In this document: piece after piece, positions 8,021-16,469 of the stretch
Numbering within the stretch: position 1 is the stretch's first letter
Layout: each line of letters starts with the position of its first letter
Origin: DAOQVR01 sp035341665
Lineage (GTDB): Bacteria; Chloroflexota; Anaerolineae; JAAYZQ01
DNA: 64,000 bases
Direction: 5' to 3'
Assembly (NCBI GenBank): GCA_035341665.1
Contig: DAOQVR010000002.1
Span: forward strand, 310,001 to 374,000
The notes under the pieces: model-generated
Seen by the model: only the letters and a program-made list of their open reading frames with translations
The model's database searches: none
Told to the model about the DNA's origin: nothing
Translations under genes and position numbers: made by a program

Positions 8021-9190
8021 CTACAGGATGTTCCGAACCAGGGGCAGCCTGCGGACCAAGTGCCCCACCAGGAAGCAGAGGACGACGGCGAACGGGGCCA
8101 CCAGCAGGAACTTGAGCCCGAGATCGAGCTTGATCGGGCTCAGCAGGATGGCGAGCGGGACGATGATCAGCGGATGGAGGACGTACACGGCGTAAGAAGC
8201 GGCCCCCATGGCCCGAAGCACCCGCCCCTGGCGGTTGAGGCGGTCGCGGGCCCACACCAGGACGGTGACGACCAGGGCCACGCCGATGAACCCCTCCCAG
8301 AGGGAGTAGGCCAGCGAGAGGAGGTTGAAGCCTCCGGCTGCGCGCGGGTCCATCTCGCCGCTGAGAGCCCCCGCAGCCACGGCAATCGCAGGCAGGCCGG
8401 GCACCAGGGCCAGGGCGATCCAGCGCCAGGGCCTGGACCGGGCCGTGGGAAAGCGCTCCAGCCAGCCGCGGCGATAGGCGACGATCCCGACGGCAAAGTA
8501 GGTGATGTACTGCGGCCAGTGAGCCAGCTCTTGATGCGGCGGCTCCCACTGCCAGCCCACCGGCGCCCAGATGCGCACCACAAACGTAGCCAGGCCGGCT
8601 CCGAGGCCAAAGAGGGCAATGGCCAAGTGCCCCGGGAGCGGCGCCGCGGAAAGATCGGGCCGGGCGGGCCGCTTCCTGGTGAGGAGCCGGAGGAGGGCGT
8701 AGATCACCGAGTAGGCCAGCAGCGCCTCCACGAACCAGAGGGGGCCGACCGAGCCGTTGGTGAGAGCGGGCAGGTGAGTCGAGACATACTGCCAGAGCGA
8801 CCCCTCGAACCCCCGGTGAACCTCGGCCCAGTAGATGACCAGCGGGTTGATGACGACGGCATAGAGGACCAGGGGGATCCCCAGGCGCTTGAGGCGATCG
8901 AGCAAAAAGCCGCAGGCGCCCTTGCGATCGTAGGGGCGCGGGGTAAAGTAGCCAGAGATCAGGAAAAAGAGCTGGAGCAGAAACGCGGCGCCGATGCCGA
9001 GCAGGATCGTGGCTAGGATGGAAAAGGCGGGCCCCGCCTCCCCCTCGCCGTAATACCAGTCGCCGATCGAGGCGCCGTAGCTGATCGCCATGTGGCCGAC
9101 GATGACCAGGGCGATCAGCCCGGCACGGATGTTGTCGACGTACAGCATGCGCCCGCCGGTCGCCGGCCGGGGCGTGGCACTCTCTGCCAT
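8021..9190 (-). CDS. Acyltransferase-3 family integral membrane protein (second of two)
   Basis: 389 residues. ATG 9190 is preceded by a strong GGAGGAGGGAGGAG purine tract. It shares with its downstream neighbour the opening GRMLYVDNIRAGLIALVIVGH, the PYDRKGACGFLLDRLKRLGI loop and the ...GPLWFVEALL segment, so the two are clear paralogues, although the family His follows a different residue pattern. About ten transmembrane segments are predicted. The likely role is transfer of acyl groups to surface sugars. It sits 45 bp below pepF and may be read from the same long transcript. Confidence 0.85.
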   Translation of the reverse strand: MAESATPRPATGGRMLYVDNIRAGLIALVIVGHMAISYGASIGDWYYGEGEAGPAFSILATILLGIGAAFLLQLFFLISGYFTPRPYDRKGACGFLLDRLKRLGIPLVLYAVVINPLVIYWAEVHRGFEGSLWQYVSTHLPALTNGSVGPLWFVEALLAYSVIYALLRLLTRKRPARPDLSAAPLPGHLAIALFGLGAGLATFVVRIWAPVGWQWEPPHQELAHWPQYITYFAVGIVAYRRGWLERFPTARSRPWRWIALALVPGLPAIAVAAGALSGEMDPRAAGGFNLLSLAYSLWEGFIGVALVVTVLVWARDRLNRQGRVLRAMGAASYAVYVLHPLIIVPLAILLSPIKLDLGLKFLLVAPFAVVLCFLVGHLVRRLPLVRNIL

Positions 9191-9235
9191 ACTCTCCTCC
9201 CTCCTCCATTGGGGCGGCGCCTTGCCGCCGCGCTG

Positions 9236-11050
9236 CTACAGCGCCCGGTATTGCTCTATCCGCGCCTCGATGATCTTGAGGCTCGACTCCCAGAAGGCCT
9301 GCGTCCGGATGTCGATGCCAAAGCGGGCAGCCAGGTCGGCGGCCGTCGCGCTCCCGCTGGAGCGCAATAGGTCCTCGTACTCGGGGACGAAGGACGGGCC
9401 GCGCTCTTGGTAGATCGCGTACAGCCCCAGGCCAAAGAGAAGCCCAAAGGTGTAGGGAAAGTTGTAGAAGGAGAGGCCGGGGCGGTAGTAGTGCGGCTTC
9501 CAGGTCCACATGTAAGGATGCAGGTACCGGGGATCGAGCCCCTCGCCGTAGGCCGCCCGCTGCGCATCGGCCATCAGGGTGCAAAAGTCGTCGGCCGACA
9601 ACTCCGCGCGTGCCCGCCGCTCAAACACCTCGCGCTCGAAGAGAAAACGCGAGTAGATGTCCACCACCACCTGGCCGGCGCCGATGAGAAAGGTCTCCAG
9701 GATCGCCAGCCGCTCCTGCGGGTCAGAGGCCCGGGCCAGGACGGCATCGGTGACCAGGGTCTCGGCGGTGATAGAGGCGGTCTCGGCGAGCGTCATCGGC
9801 GTACCGCGCTGAAGGCGGGTCGTGCCGATGTAGCAGTTGTTGTGGTAGGCGTGCCCCAGCTCGTGTGCCAAGGTAGAGACCTGGTCGAAGGAGCCGTCAA
9901 AGTTGCAGAGGACGCGCGACTCTTCAAGGTCGGGGATGCCCATGCAGAAGGCGCCGCTCTGCTTGCCGTCGCGCGGCTCGGCATCGATCCAGTGGTTGTC
10001 GAAGGCACGCTGCGCCATGGCATGAAAGCGCGGAGAGAACGCGGCGAACTCTTCCAGCAGCAGCTCGCGGGCCTCGGAGAAGGTGTAGCGCCGCTCCGAG
10101 CGCCCTGCAGGGGCCATCAGATCCCACCACGGGAGCACTTCCTTCCCCAGGAGCGATGCCTTGTGCCGGAAGTAGCGCCGGAAGGCCGGCAGGGAATCGG
10201 CCACTGCGCCGAGCATGGCCTCCAACGTCTGGCGGTCGATCCGTGCCTGATCGAGCGGCTGATGCAGGCAGTCGCTCCGCCCGCGGCGGCGGTCGAGGGT
10301 CGTCACCGTCCCCTTGACGCCGTTGAGGCAGGCCGCCAGGGGCTCACGGACGCGCTTCCAGGCCTCCAGCTCGGCCTCGTAGGCGCGGCGGCGCAGATCA
10401 CCATCCGGGTCGGTGCGCAGTGTCTGGATGACGCTCATAGGCACGTCCTCCAGGCGGCCGTCGCGCTCGAAGGGGACCTTGACCTGGGTGATGACGACAC
10501 TCTGGAGCTTTTGCCAGGCCCGGCCGCCGCTGAGGGAGAGCTCCGCCGCCAGGGTCTCTTCGGCGGTGCTCATCAGGTAGCGGCTCTGCTCGGCTGCCTC
10601 GCGAAGCTGGAAGGCATGGTCACGCGGCGTGCCTTCCAGGGCAAGCGCCTCCTCGAAGAGGTCCGGGGCCTCGGCCACCGTTCCGATCCATCCGCGGAAG
10701 AGCACGGCCTGCCGCTCCAGGCGCACGCCGAGCATCTCCAGCTCCGACTGCTTGCGCCGTGCCACGGTGTTGTACGAGTCGGTCGTGAAGAAGGACTGGA
10801 CGTAGGCGCCCAGCGTGCCGGAGAGCCCCAATAGGGCGTTCATGCGATCGATGTACCCGGCGAGCACAACTGCGAGCGCGGCCGGCTCCTCCGGCACGCT
10901 CCCGCCCCGCGTGATGCCGTGCCCCTGGAGGTAGCCGTCCATCTCGTCAAGGCCGGCGGTGAGGCGGAGCACGGCCTGGGCGAACTCGCCCGACTCGAGG
11001 CCGGGGTAGACGTTGGAAAGGTCCCAATGGGGCGGTGTTTCGGTTGTCAT
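9236..11050 (-). CDS. pepF: Oligoendopeptidase F (peptidase family M3)
   Basis: 604 residues, the usual PepF length, starting at ATG 11050 behind AAGGAGG. The zinc motif HELGH is at about residues 396-400 (AHELGHAYHNN), with the downstream Glu expected in the TLAETASI segment about 25 residues later. The N-terminal half is the helical cap typical of PepF (WDLSNVYPGLES opening). The enzyme cleaves cytoplasmic oligopeptides of about 6-20 residues. It follows treS by 22 bp; whether it belongs to the sugar operon or is merely a read-through neighbour cannot be decided from the sequence. Confidence 0.93.
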   Translation of the reverse strand: MTTETPPHWDLSNVYPGLESGEFAQAVLRLTAGLDEMDGYLQGHGITRGGSVPEEPAALAVVLAGYIDRMNALLGLSGTLGAYVQSFFTTDSYNTVARRKQSELEMLGVRLERQAVLFRGWIGTVAEAPDLFEEALALEGTPRDHAFQLREAAEQSRYLMSTAEETLAAELSLSGGRAWQKLQSVVITQVKVPFERDGRLEDVPMSVIQTLRTDPDGDLRRRAYEAELEAWKRVREPLAACLNGVKGTVTTLDRRRGRSDCLHQPLDQARIDRQTLEAMLGAVADSLPAFRRYFRHKASLLGKEVLPWWDLMAPAGRSERRYTFSEARELLLEEFAAFSPRFHAMAQRAFDNHWIDAEPRDGKQSGAFCMGIPDLEESRVLCNFDGSFDQVSTLAHELGHAYHNNCYIGTTRLQRGTPMTLAETASITAETLVTDAVLARASDPQERLAILETFLIGAGQVVVDIYSRFLFEREVFERRARAELSADDFCTLMADAQRAAYGEGLDPRYLHPYMWTWKPHYYRPGLSFYNFPYTFGLLFGLGLYAIYQERGPSFVPEYEDLLRSSGSATAADLAARFGIDIRTQAFWESSLKIIEARIEQYRAL

Positions 11051-11072
11051 CTGTTCCTCCTTGAGTGGTGGC

Positions 11073-12707
11073 CTACCGTTTCAGGTTGAGCCAGGCGTAG
11101 CCGTAGCGCGGCAGCCTCAGGCGAACGGCGCCGCCCGTCACCCGGGACGGCGCCTCGCCGCCGAGCAGGTCCGTGACCTCAGCGCCTGCGAAAGGCTCGA
11201 CGTCGACAGGGATCGATTGCGCTTTGGCCGACAGGTTGTGCAGGGCAAGCACGGCGCTGTCGCCGTCGGTGCGCAGAAAACCGAGCACAGCCGGCGGCAA
11301 AGTGTCCAGTATGCGCAGGTCCCCGCGTGCCAGCACGGGGTTTGCCTTGCGCACGCGGATGAGGTGCCGCAGTCGATTCAGCAGCGAGCCGGGATCTGCC
11401 CACTGAGTATCGACATTCAGGGTGCGGTAGCCATACGTCCTGTCGTCGATGACCGGCGCGTAGAGATGGGCAGGGTCGGCAGCGGAAAAGCCGGCGTTGA
11501 GGCCTGATGTCCACTGCATCGGGGTGCGCACCCCGCGCCGGTCCTCCAGCCAGATGTTGTCGCCCATGCCAATCTCGTCGCCGTAGTAGAGGACCGGCGA
11601 GCCGGGCAGGGTGAAAAGGAGCGAGTAGGCGAGCTCCAGCCGGGCCCGGTCGTTGTCCAGCAGCGGCGCGAGGCGGCGGCGGATGCCCAGGTTCAGGCGC
11701 ATGCGCGGCTGCGGCGCGTAGAACTGCCACAGGAATTGCCTCTCTTCCTCGGTGACCATCTCCAGGGTCAGCTCGTCGTGGCAGCGCAGGAAGGTGCCCC
11801 ACTGGCAGACCTCCGGGATGGGGGGCGTGCGCGCCAGGATCTCGACGATGGGTGCCCGGTCACCGCGGGCCAGCGCCAGGAAAATGCGCGGCATGAGGGG
11901 AAAGTGAAAGTTCATGTGGAACTCGTCGCCGTCGCCCAGGTAGGGGCGCACGTCCTCCGGCCATTGGTTGGCCTCCGACAGCAGAAGGCTGCCCGGCGCC
12001 GCCTGGTCGACCGCAGCACGCAGGCGCTTGAGGTAGGCGTGCGTCTCCGGCAGGTTCTCGCAGCTGGTCCCCTCGCGCTCGTAGAGGTAGGGCACCGCAT
12101 CCACGCGGAAGCCGTCGATGCCCTGCTCGAGCCAGAAGCGGGCGACGTCGAGCATCGCCTCCTGGACGGGTGGGTGGTCGTAGTTGAGGTCAGGCTGGTG
12201 GTAGAAGAAGCGGTGCCAGTAATAGGCACCCCGCGTTTCGTCCCACGTCCAGTTGGAGCGCTCGGTATCCAGGAAGATGATGCGCGTGCCGGCGTAGCGG
12301 CGGTCGGTCGGGCTCCACACGAACCAATCGCGGTAGGTGGCGTGGTCGGGGTGAGAGGGATCGCGCGAGGCCTGGAACCAGCGATGCTGGTCCGACACGT
12401 GGTTGGGCACCAAGTCGGCAATGACGCGCAGGCCGCGGGCATGCGCCTCGCGCACGAGCCGGCGAAAGTCCTCCAGGGTGCCATAGTCTGGGTGGACGTC
12501 GCAGAAATCGGCCACGTCGTAGCCGTCGTCACGCAGCGGAGAGGGCGAGATGGGGAGCAGCCAGAGGCAATCAACCCCCAAGTCCCGCAGGTGATCGAGG
12601 CGCGAGATCAGGCCCGGCAGGTCGCCGATACCGTCGCCGTTGCCATCGGCGAACGCCCGCACATAGATTTCGTAGAACACCGCTTCTTTGTACCAGTCGT
12701 TTGTCAT
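11073..12707 (-). CDS. treS: Trehalose synthase / maltose glucosylmutase, GH13
   Basis: 544 residues from ATG 12707 (MTNDWYKEAVFYEIYVRAF), preceded by a GGGGGA site; the open frame runs upstream into the kinase gene without support. GH13 conserved regions are visible: DLVPNH (98-103), the nucleophile Asp203 in GFRVDAVPYLYERE, the acid Glu245 in LLLSEANQWPEDV, and HD at 310-311. The spacing and the segment FHMNFHFPLMPRIFLAL are characteristic of TreS, which interconverts maltose and trehalose. The usual Asn before HD is Cys here (RCHDEL), an unusual change beside the transition-state-stabilising Asp. It ends at the C-terminal beta domain, with no fused maltokinase. It is the last metabolic gene of the alpha-glucoside operon, 50 bp below the kinase. 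Confidence 0.88.
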   Translation of the reverse strand: MTNDWYKEAVFYEIYVRAFADGNGDGIGDLPGLISRLDHLRDLGVDCLWLLPISPSPLRDDGYDVADFCDVHPDYGTLEDFRRLVREAHARGLRVIADLVPNHVSDQHRWFQASRDPSHPDHATYRDWFVWSPTDRRYAGTRIIFLDTERSNWTWDETRGAYYWHRFFYHQPDLNYDHPPVQEAMLDVARFWLEQGIDGFRVDAVPYLYEREGTSCENLPETHAYLKRLRAAVDQAAPGSLLLSEANQWPEDVRPYLGDGDEFHMNFHFPLMPRIFLALARGDRAPIVEILARTPPIPEVCQWGTFLRCHDELTLEMVTEEERQFLWQFYAPQPRMRLNLGIRRRLAPLLDNDRARLELAYSLLFTLPGSPVLYYGDEIGMGDNIWLEDRRGVRTPMQWTSGLNAGFSAADPAHLYAPVIDDRTYGYRTLNVDTQWADPGSLLNRLRHLIRVRKANPVLARGDLRILDTLPPAVLGFLRTDGDSAVLALHNLSAKAQSIPVDVEPFAGAEVTDLLGGEAPSRVTGGAVRLRLPRYGYAWLNLKR

Positions 12708-12757
12708 GCGTCCCCCGGAACGATTCTTGACTTTGGTTTGTGGCGGTCGGATTTCGG

Positions 12758-13708
12758 CTATGGTTTGTCTGCCGCCTCGTAGAGGTCGGCTCGCCGCAGC
12801 CCAGCCGGCAAGGGACCCACCGCCGCCAGCTTGCGGGCCACCACCTCTCGGGCGAAGCGCGCACAGCGCTCTGGCTCGTTTCCGTCCAGCAATGCAACCA
12901 GGAAGCCGGCCCAGAAGGAATCTCCGGCGCCCGTGGCGTCCACCACCTTGACCGGGCGCGCCGGGATGTGCCGGAGACGGCCCTCTGCCGACAGGAGCAG
13001 GCCGTCGGCGCCCATGGTCAGGACCACGATGGGCGGTCCCAGGCGGTGAAAACGCTCCACGTACGCCTCGGGCGAGAGGCCGGGTCCAAAGAGGCGCACG
13101 GCGTCGTCGCGCGAAGGCTTGGTGATCGTGGCATGGCCCAGCAGGCGGCCGATCACCTCTACCGCCTCGTCCCGGTCGGGCCAAATAGCGGGGCTGTAGT
13201 TGGGGTCGAGCGACAGGATCTTGCCCCCGGCGCGGGCGAGGGCAAAGGCCCTCTCCACGGCGCCCCGGCTGGGCTGGCGCGACAGCGGCCACGTCGAGGC
13301 GTGCACCACCCGCGCGCGGCGGATGGCCTCCTCGGGCAAGTCGCCGGGGGAGAGCTTGTAGTCGCCGTTGCGGTAGGGCTCAAAATCGGGCGTGCCGCGC
13401 GTCCGGGTAACAAAGATGATGCTGGTGTGTACCTCGGGGTCCATGGCTAGATAGCCCGTCTGCACGCCGGCCCGCTCCAGCTCCGCCCGGATGAACTGGC
13501 CGTGGGCCCCCACACCCGTCTTGGCCAGGATGGCCGAGCGGCCGCCCAGCCGGGCCACATTGATGGCGATGTTGGCCGGCGAGCCGCCCATGTACTTGCG
13601 GAAGGTGTGCGCGTCGAGCAGATGGTCGGCTTCCTCGACAGAGATTAAGTCGATGAGCGCCTCGCCGACGGCAAGCAGGTCCAGGTCCCCCTGCGGGATG
13701 GGTATCAT
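12758..13708 (-). CDS. PfkB-family sugar kinase
   Basis: 316 residues. ATG 13708 follows GGAGG and overlaps the upstream stop as ATGA. The ribokinase-family signatures are clear: GGSPANIAINVARLGG near residue 41 and the catalytic/anion-hole VVDATGAGDSFWAGFL near the C terminus, whose GAGD Asp is the base. The N terminus and the EPYRNGDYKL segment recall fructokinases and 5-dehydro-2-deoxygluconokinases, but the substrate cannot be set from sequence. Its place between a GH13 enzyme and treS suggests it phosphorylates a monosaccharide released from an imported disaccharide, for example fructose. Confidence 0.88.
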   Translation of the reverse strand: MIPIPQGDLDLLAVGEALIDLISVEEADHLLDAHTFRKYMGGSPANIAINVARLGGRSAILAKTGVGAHGQFIRAELERAGVQTGYLAMDPEVHTSIIFVTRTRGTPDFEPYRNGDYKLSPGDLPEEAIRRARVVHASTWPLSRQPSRGAVERAFALARAGGKILSLDPNYSPAIWPDRDEAVEVIGRLLGHATITKPSRDDAVRLFGPGLSPEAYVERFHRLGPPIVVLTMGADGLLLSAEGRLRHIPARPVKVVDATGAGDSFWAGFLVALLDGNEPERCARFAREVVARKLAAVGPLPAGLRRADLYEAADKP

Positions 13709-15885
13709 CGTCGTGCCTCCAGTGGCCGCTCGCCTGCGCCCTGAGATGCGCCCTCCCCGGCGTAGCGGATCCGGTAGGCGCGCCCCTCGGCCGGGGCAAG
13801 GCCCGGCACCCGGTAGGCCCGCCCGGTATAGGCCAGCAACTCAGCGGCGGCGGGCTCCTCCGTGCTCAGCGCCAGCTCAAGCACCTCCCCTCCGCTCCAG
13901 CCGGGAGGCAGCGGCACGTCGAAGGGGCCCAGCGCGACCGCCGTATCGGTGTTGGCCACGAACAGATAGTCAGGACGGCTCCCTGCCTGCGTCCAGGCCA
14001 GGTGCCGGTGGTGAGCCGTGGCATCGGGTGCGATGAGCCAGCACGTGGTGCGGCCGCGAACCAGGGGCACGGCCTGTTCGGCAAAGAGCCGCAGCCGGGT
14101 GACCTGGGCAAAAAGGGCGGCGTTGCGCCCCCAGACATAGGGCCCGCGCGTCGCCTTGGGACCCTCCACCTCGTGAAAGACGTACAGCTTGGTGTAGTGC
14201 TCGTTGGGAGCCGGGTGGGGGTGCGGGTCACGCGTCTCGAACCCAAGCGCAGTGTAGCTGGGCATGTCGCCCAGGAAGAGCGCCAGGAAAAGGCGCAGGG
14301 CATTGCCCGCCAGGTAAAAGCCGTCGAAGCGCGGGTCATCCTTGTCGCCGGTGATCGTGGTGAAGGAAGGGACCGTGCGCCGCGCAGTCGCCAGGTCATG
14401 GTAGCGGCGCAGCCGCTGGAGGAACTCGGGCGAGCCGACGACGGTGGACTGGAGGTCCCCCAGCGTCGTGTCGGCCTCGGACGCCTCCAGGTGGTCCACT
14501 TCGTCGCCATAGCCCATGACGTCGCGCGGGGCAAGGAACGACTCGGCAAAGTAGCCGAAATGGGGCACGCCCTGCTCGACCCGGACGGTACGCTTGACGG
14601 CACACAGCAGGTCGTAGGCGTCGCCGGCGACGGCGGGCACCCCCTCAGGCCGCATCTGGACGTGGGACATGTCGCCGCGCATAAAGTCAAAGCCGTATCG
14701 CTGCTGGACGGCCGCATAGTGCCGGCACACGTAGCGCCACACCTCCCATCGCGGCCGTGAAAAGTCGATGGCCCAGTCCGCGTTGTCTTCCAGGCTCTCA
14801 TAGAGCTTGTAGCGGGCCAGTGGGCCAAAAACGCGCGACATCGGCTCGGGACGGGTGATGCAATAGTCGTACCAAACATTGCCGTCGCTGTCGACGATGC
14901 GCGTGCGCGGGTCCACCTCGATGCCGCGGTAGGGCGGGGCCATCGTCGCCGGAACCGGCTCGAGGCCGAGGCGGTTCAGGTGGTGCACCAGCAGCAGGCG
15001 GCGCCGCTCCCTGCCGGCCCGGTCCTGCGGCTCGCCAAAGAGAGCACGCAGCCGCTCCTCCTCGGAGAGTCCGCCAAAGAAGGCCTGGGCCGCGGAGGGA
15101 GAGGCGACGCCTGGGGCGGCCGGCCCATGCTCGGCCAGGAAAGCCAGTATCGCTTGCTCCGCCTCCTGGTGAAGGTGCGCCGAATGATCGGCGATGCGCT
15201 CCCCGTCGCGGCGCAGCCACTCAAAAAAGGCCGGGTGGCTCAGCACGATCTGGGAGAAGCGATCGGTGTGCGGGATCACGTCCATGCCCACCGTGCGCCC
15301 CATAGCGTGCAGGAGGTGCACCATGAACGCCAGCTGCCGCTCCACGCTGTCCAGCGCCGGGCAGGCGGCAGCCAGCTCGGCACTGAAGAACTCGGGGTTG
15401 ATCTGCCAGCTGCTCATGCCGTACAAACTGGCGACCACCCCCGGCTCCCAGATAGGCAGCAGGTGGATCGAGTCGAAGGCGGCAGGCAAGGTGAGCGCAT
15501 ACTGGACCACGCTCCAGAAGCTGCCCACCGTGCGCACGTTGATGCCGATGACGTTGGTCGCCTTGAGCCACGACCCATCCGGCCGGCCGGCTGCCGGGCT
15601 GAGTAGCTCCGCCGGCAGTGGCGCCCGGCCGGCCGCCTCAGAGCCGCAGCCGGGCACTGCAGCCGAGCACTCGAGGGCGATGTCCACTCGGCGGCCGAGG
15701 CGCGCGCGCAAGATGCGCAGCGCCTCGCGCACCGGCATCCGGACCGCCATCTCCGGAAGCAGGTTGGGCAGGAAAGAGATACGGCCCAGCGCATAGGCGT
15801 CGACCAACTTGTCCCGGTCGTGAGCCCACGCATCGCGGAACGGCTGGTACGCCTCGGGCACATCCAGAGGAATAGGCTCCGGCAT
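13705..15885 (-). CDS. Divergent GH13 (alpha-amylase superfamily) enzyme
   Basis: 726 residues from ATG 15885 (GAGGT upstream). The fold is recognised by a weak but ordered set of GH13 regions: MDVIPH (201-206) for region I, FDFMRGDM (399-406) with candidate nucleophile Asp405 for region II, GYFAESFLA (444-452) with candidate acid Glu448 for region III, and TGDKDDP (512-518), which may supply the third Asp without the normal NHD. The segment HLLPIWEPG at 141-149 matches the substrate-side beta2 strand. It fits none of the sucrose phosphorylase, amylase or glucanotransferase patterns I can recall. Operon context suggests cleavage or transfer of an imported alpha-glucoside. It has no signal peptide, so it is cytoplasmic. 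It overlaps the kinase start by 4 nt. Confidence 0.75.
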   Translation of the reverse strand: MPEPIPLDVPEAYQPFRDAWAHDRDKLVDAYALGRISFLPNLLPEMAVRMPVREALRILRARLGRRVDIALECSAAVPGCGSEAAGRAPLPAELLSPAAGRPDGSWLKATNVIGINVRTVGSFWSVVQYALTLPAAFDSIHLLPIWEPGVVASLYGMSSWQINPEFFSAELAAACPALDSVERQLAFMVHLLHAMGRTVGMDVIPHTDRFSQIVLSHPAFFEWLRRDGERIADHSAHLHQEAEQAILAFLAEHGPAAPGVASPSAAQAFFGGLSEEERLRALFGEPQDRAGRERRRLLLVHHLNRLGLEPVPATMAPPYRGIEVDPRTRIVDSDGNVWYDYCITRPEPMSRVFGPLARYKLYESLEDNADWAIDFSRPRWEVWRYVCRHYAAVQQRYGFDFMRGDMSHVQMRPEGVPAVAGDAYDLLCAVKRTVRVEQGVPHFGYFAESFLAPRDVMGYGDEVDHLEASEADTTLGDLQSTVVGSPEFLQRLRRYHDLATARRTVPSFTTITGDKDDPRFDGFYLAGNALRLFLALFLGDMPSYTALGFETRDPHPHPAPNEHYTKLYVFHEVEGPKATRGPYVWGRNAALFAQVTRLRLFAEQAVPLVRGRTTCWLIAPDATAHHRHLAWTQAGSRPDYLFVANTDTAVALGPFDVPLPPGWSGGEVLELALSTEEPAAAELLAYTGRAYRVPGLAPAEGRAYRIRYAGEGASQGAGERPLEARR

Positions 15886-15893
15886 AGGCTACC

Positions 15894-16397
15894 TCAGGGC
15901 TCCCCGCGGATGCCGGCCGGCCGCGGCCCGAGAGGATAGTGGACGAGCAGCACGAGGGCGATTCCCGTCACGGCACCGGCAACGACTCCGGCAAGGAGCG
16001 GCGCCAGGGCCATGCCGAGCCCGGTAGACCAGCCCACAGCGCTGATTGGGACCCACCAGAAGGCCCAGCGTACTTCGCGGCGCAGGACCAGCCACTGGGC
16101 CAGGCCGGCTGTGGTGCCCAGCAGGAGCCCTGAGACAAAGCTGGGCTCAAATTGGCCGGCGGCCAGCGCGAGCAGTGCACCGGCGGCCCAGCCGGCCGCC
16201 GTGTAGGCCGCCCACCGCCAGGAGCGCGACATCCGGCGCTGCAGGACGAGCCACTGGAATACGGCCACGCCAATCCCGGCCGCAACAAGCAGCACAGCCG
16301 GAAAGACGATGCGGCCCAGGATCCATCCCCAGGCAGTGGCCATGATCCAGAGAAACCACAGGAACCCGTCGAAGCGGGCGGCAGTCCGGTCGATCAT
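15894..16397 (-). CDS. Small multi-pass membrane protein of unknown function
   Basis: 167 residues from ATG 16397 (MIDRTAARFDG); the open frame extends upstream but across a hairpin just after the permease stop, so the inner ATG is preferred although its ribosome site is weak. About five hydrophobic segments are seen. An internal duplication is visible in FQWLVLQRRM and AQWLVLRREV, each followed by a W-rich helix, a pattern I know from uncharacterised membrane proteins of Chloroflexi and cyanobacteria. It sits between the sugar permeases and the GH13 gene, 8 bp from the latter. No function is proposed. Confidence 0.6.
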   Translation of the reverse strand: MIDRTAARFDGFLWFLWIMATAWGWILGRIVFPAVLLVAAGIGVAVFQWLVLQRRMSRSWRWAAYTAAGWAAGALLALAAGQFEPSFVSGLLLGTTAGLAQWLVLRREVRWAFWWVPISAVGWSTGLGMALAPLLAGVVAGAVTGIALVLLVHYPLGPRPAGIRGEP

Positions 16398-16436
16398 ATC
16401 CGGGCAAACGGGCCCCGCGGGACGAGGCCCGGTGAG

Positions 16437-16462
16437 CTTCCGGGGCGTTTCGGCCCCGGAAG
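16437..16462 (-). terminator. Hairpin after the first permease pair
   Basis: A perfect 10-bp stem (CTTCCGGGGC at 16437-16446 with 16453-16462) with a 6-nt loop lies 7 nt beyond the permease stop. A second GC-rich inverted repeat follows at about 16411-16432. Neither is followed by a T tract. Partial termination or transcript-end protection between transporter and enzyme genes is likely. Confidence 0.55.
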
Positions 16463-16469
16463 TCCACAC

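Noticed and set aside
7914..9584. Minus-strand frame of 556 codons across the acyltransferase/pepF junction
   Set aside because: It is an out-of-frame shadow; the acyltransferase and PepF frames carry the conserved motifs and ribosome sites.
12708..13292. N-terminal extension of trehalose synthase by about 195 residues
   Set aside because: The extension overlaps the PfkB kinase gene in another frame and has no conserved features. The ATG at 12707 begins exactly at the family N terminus.
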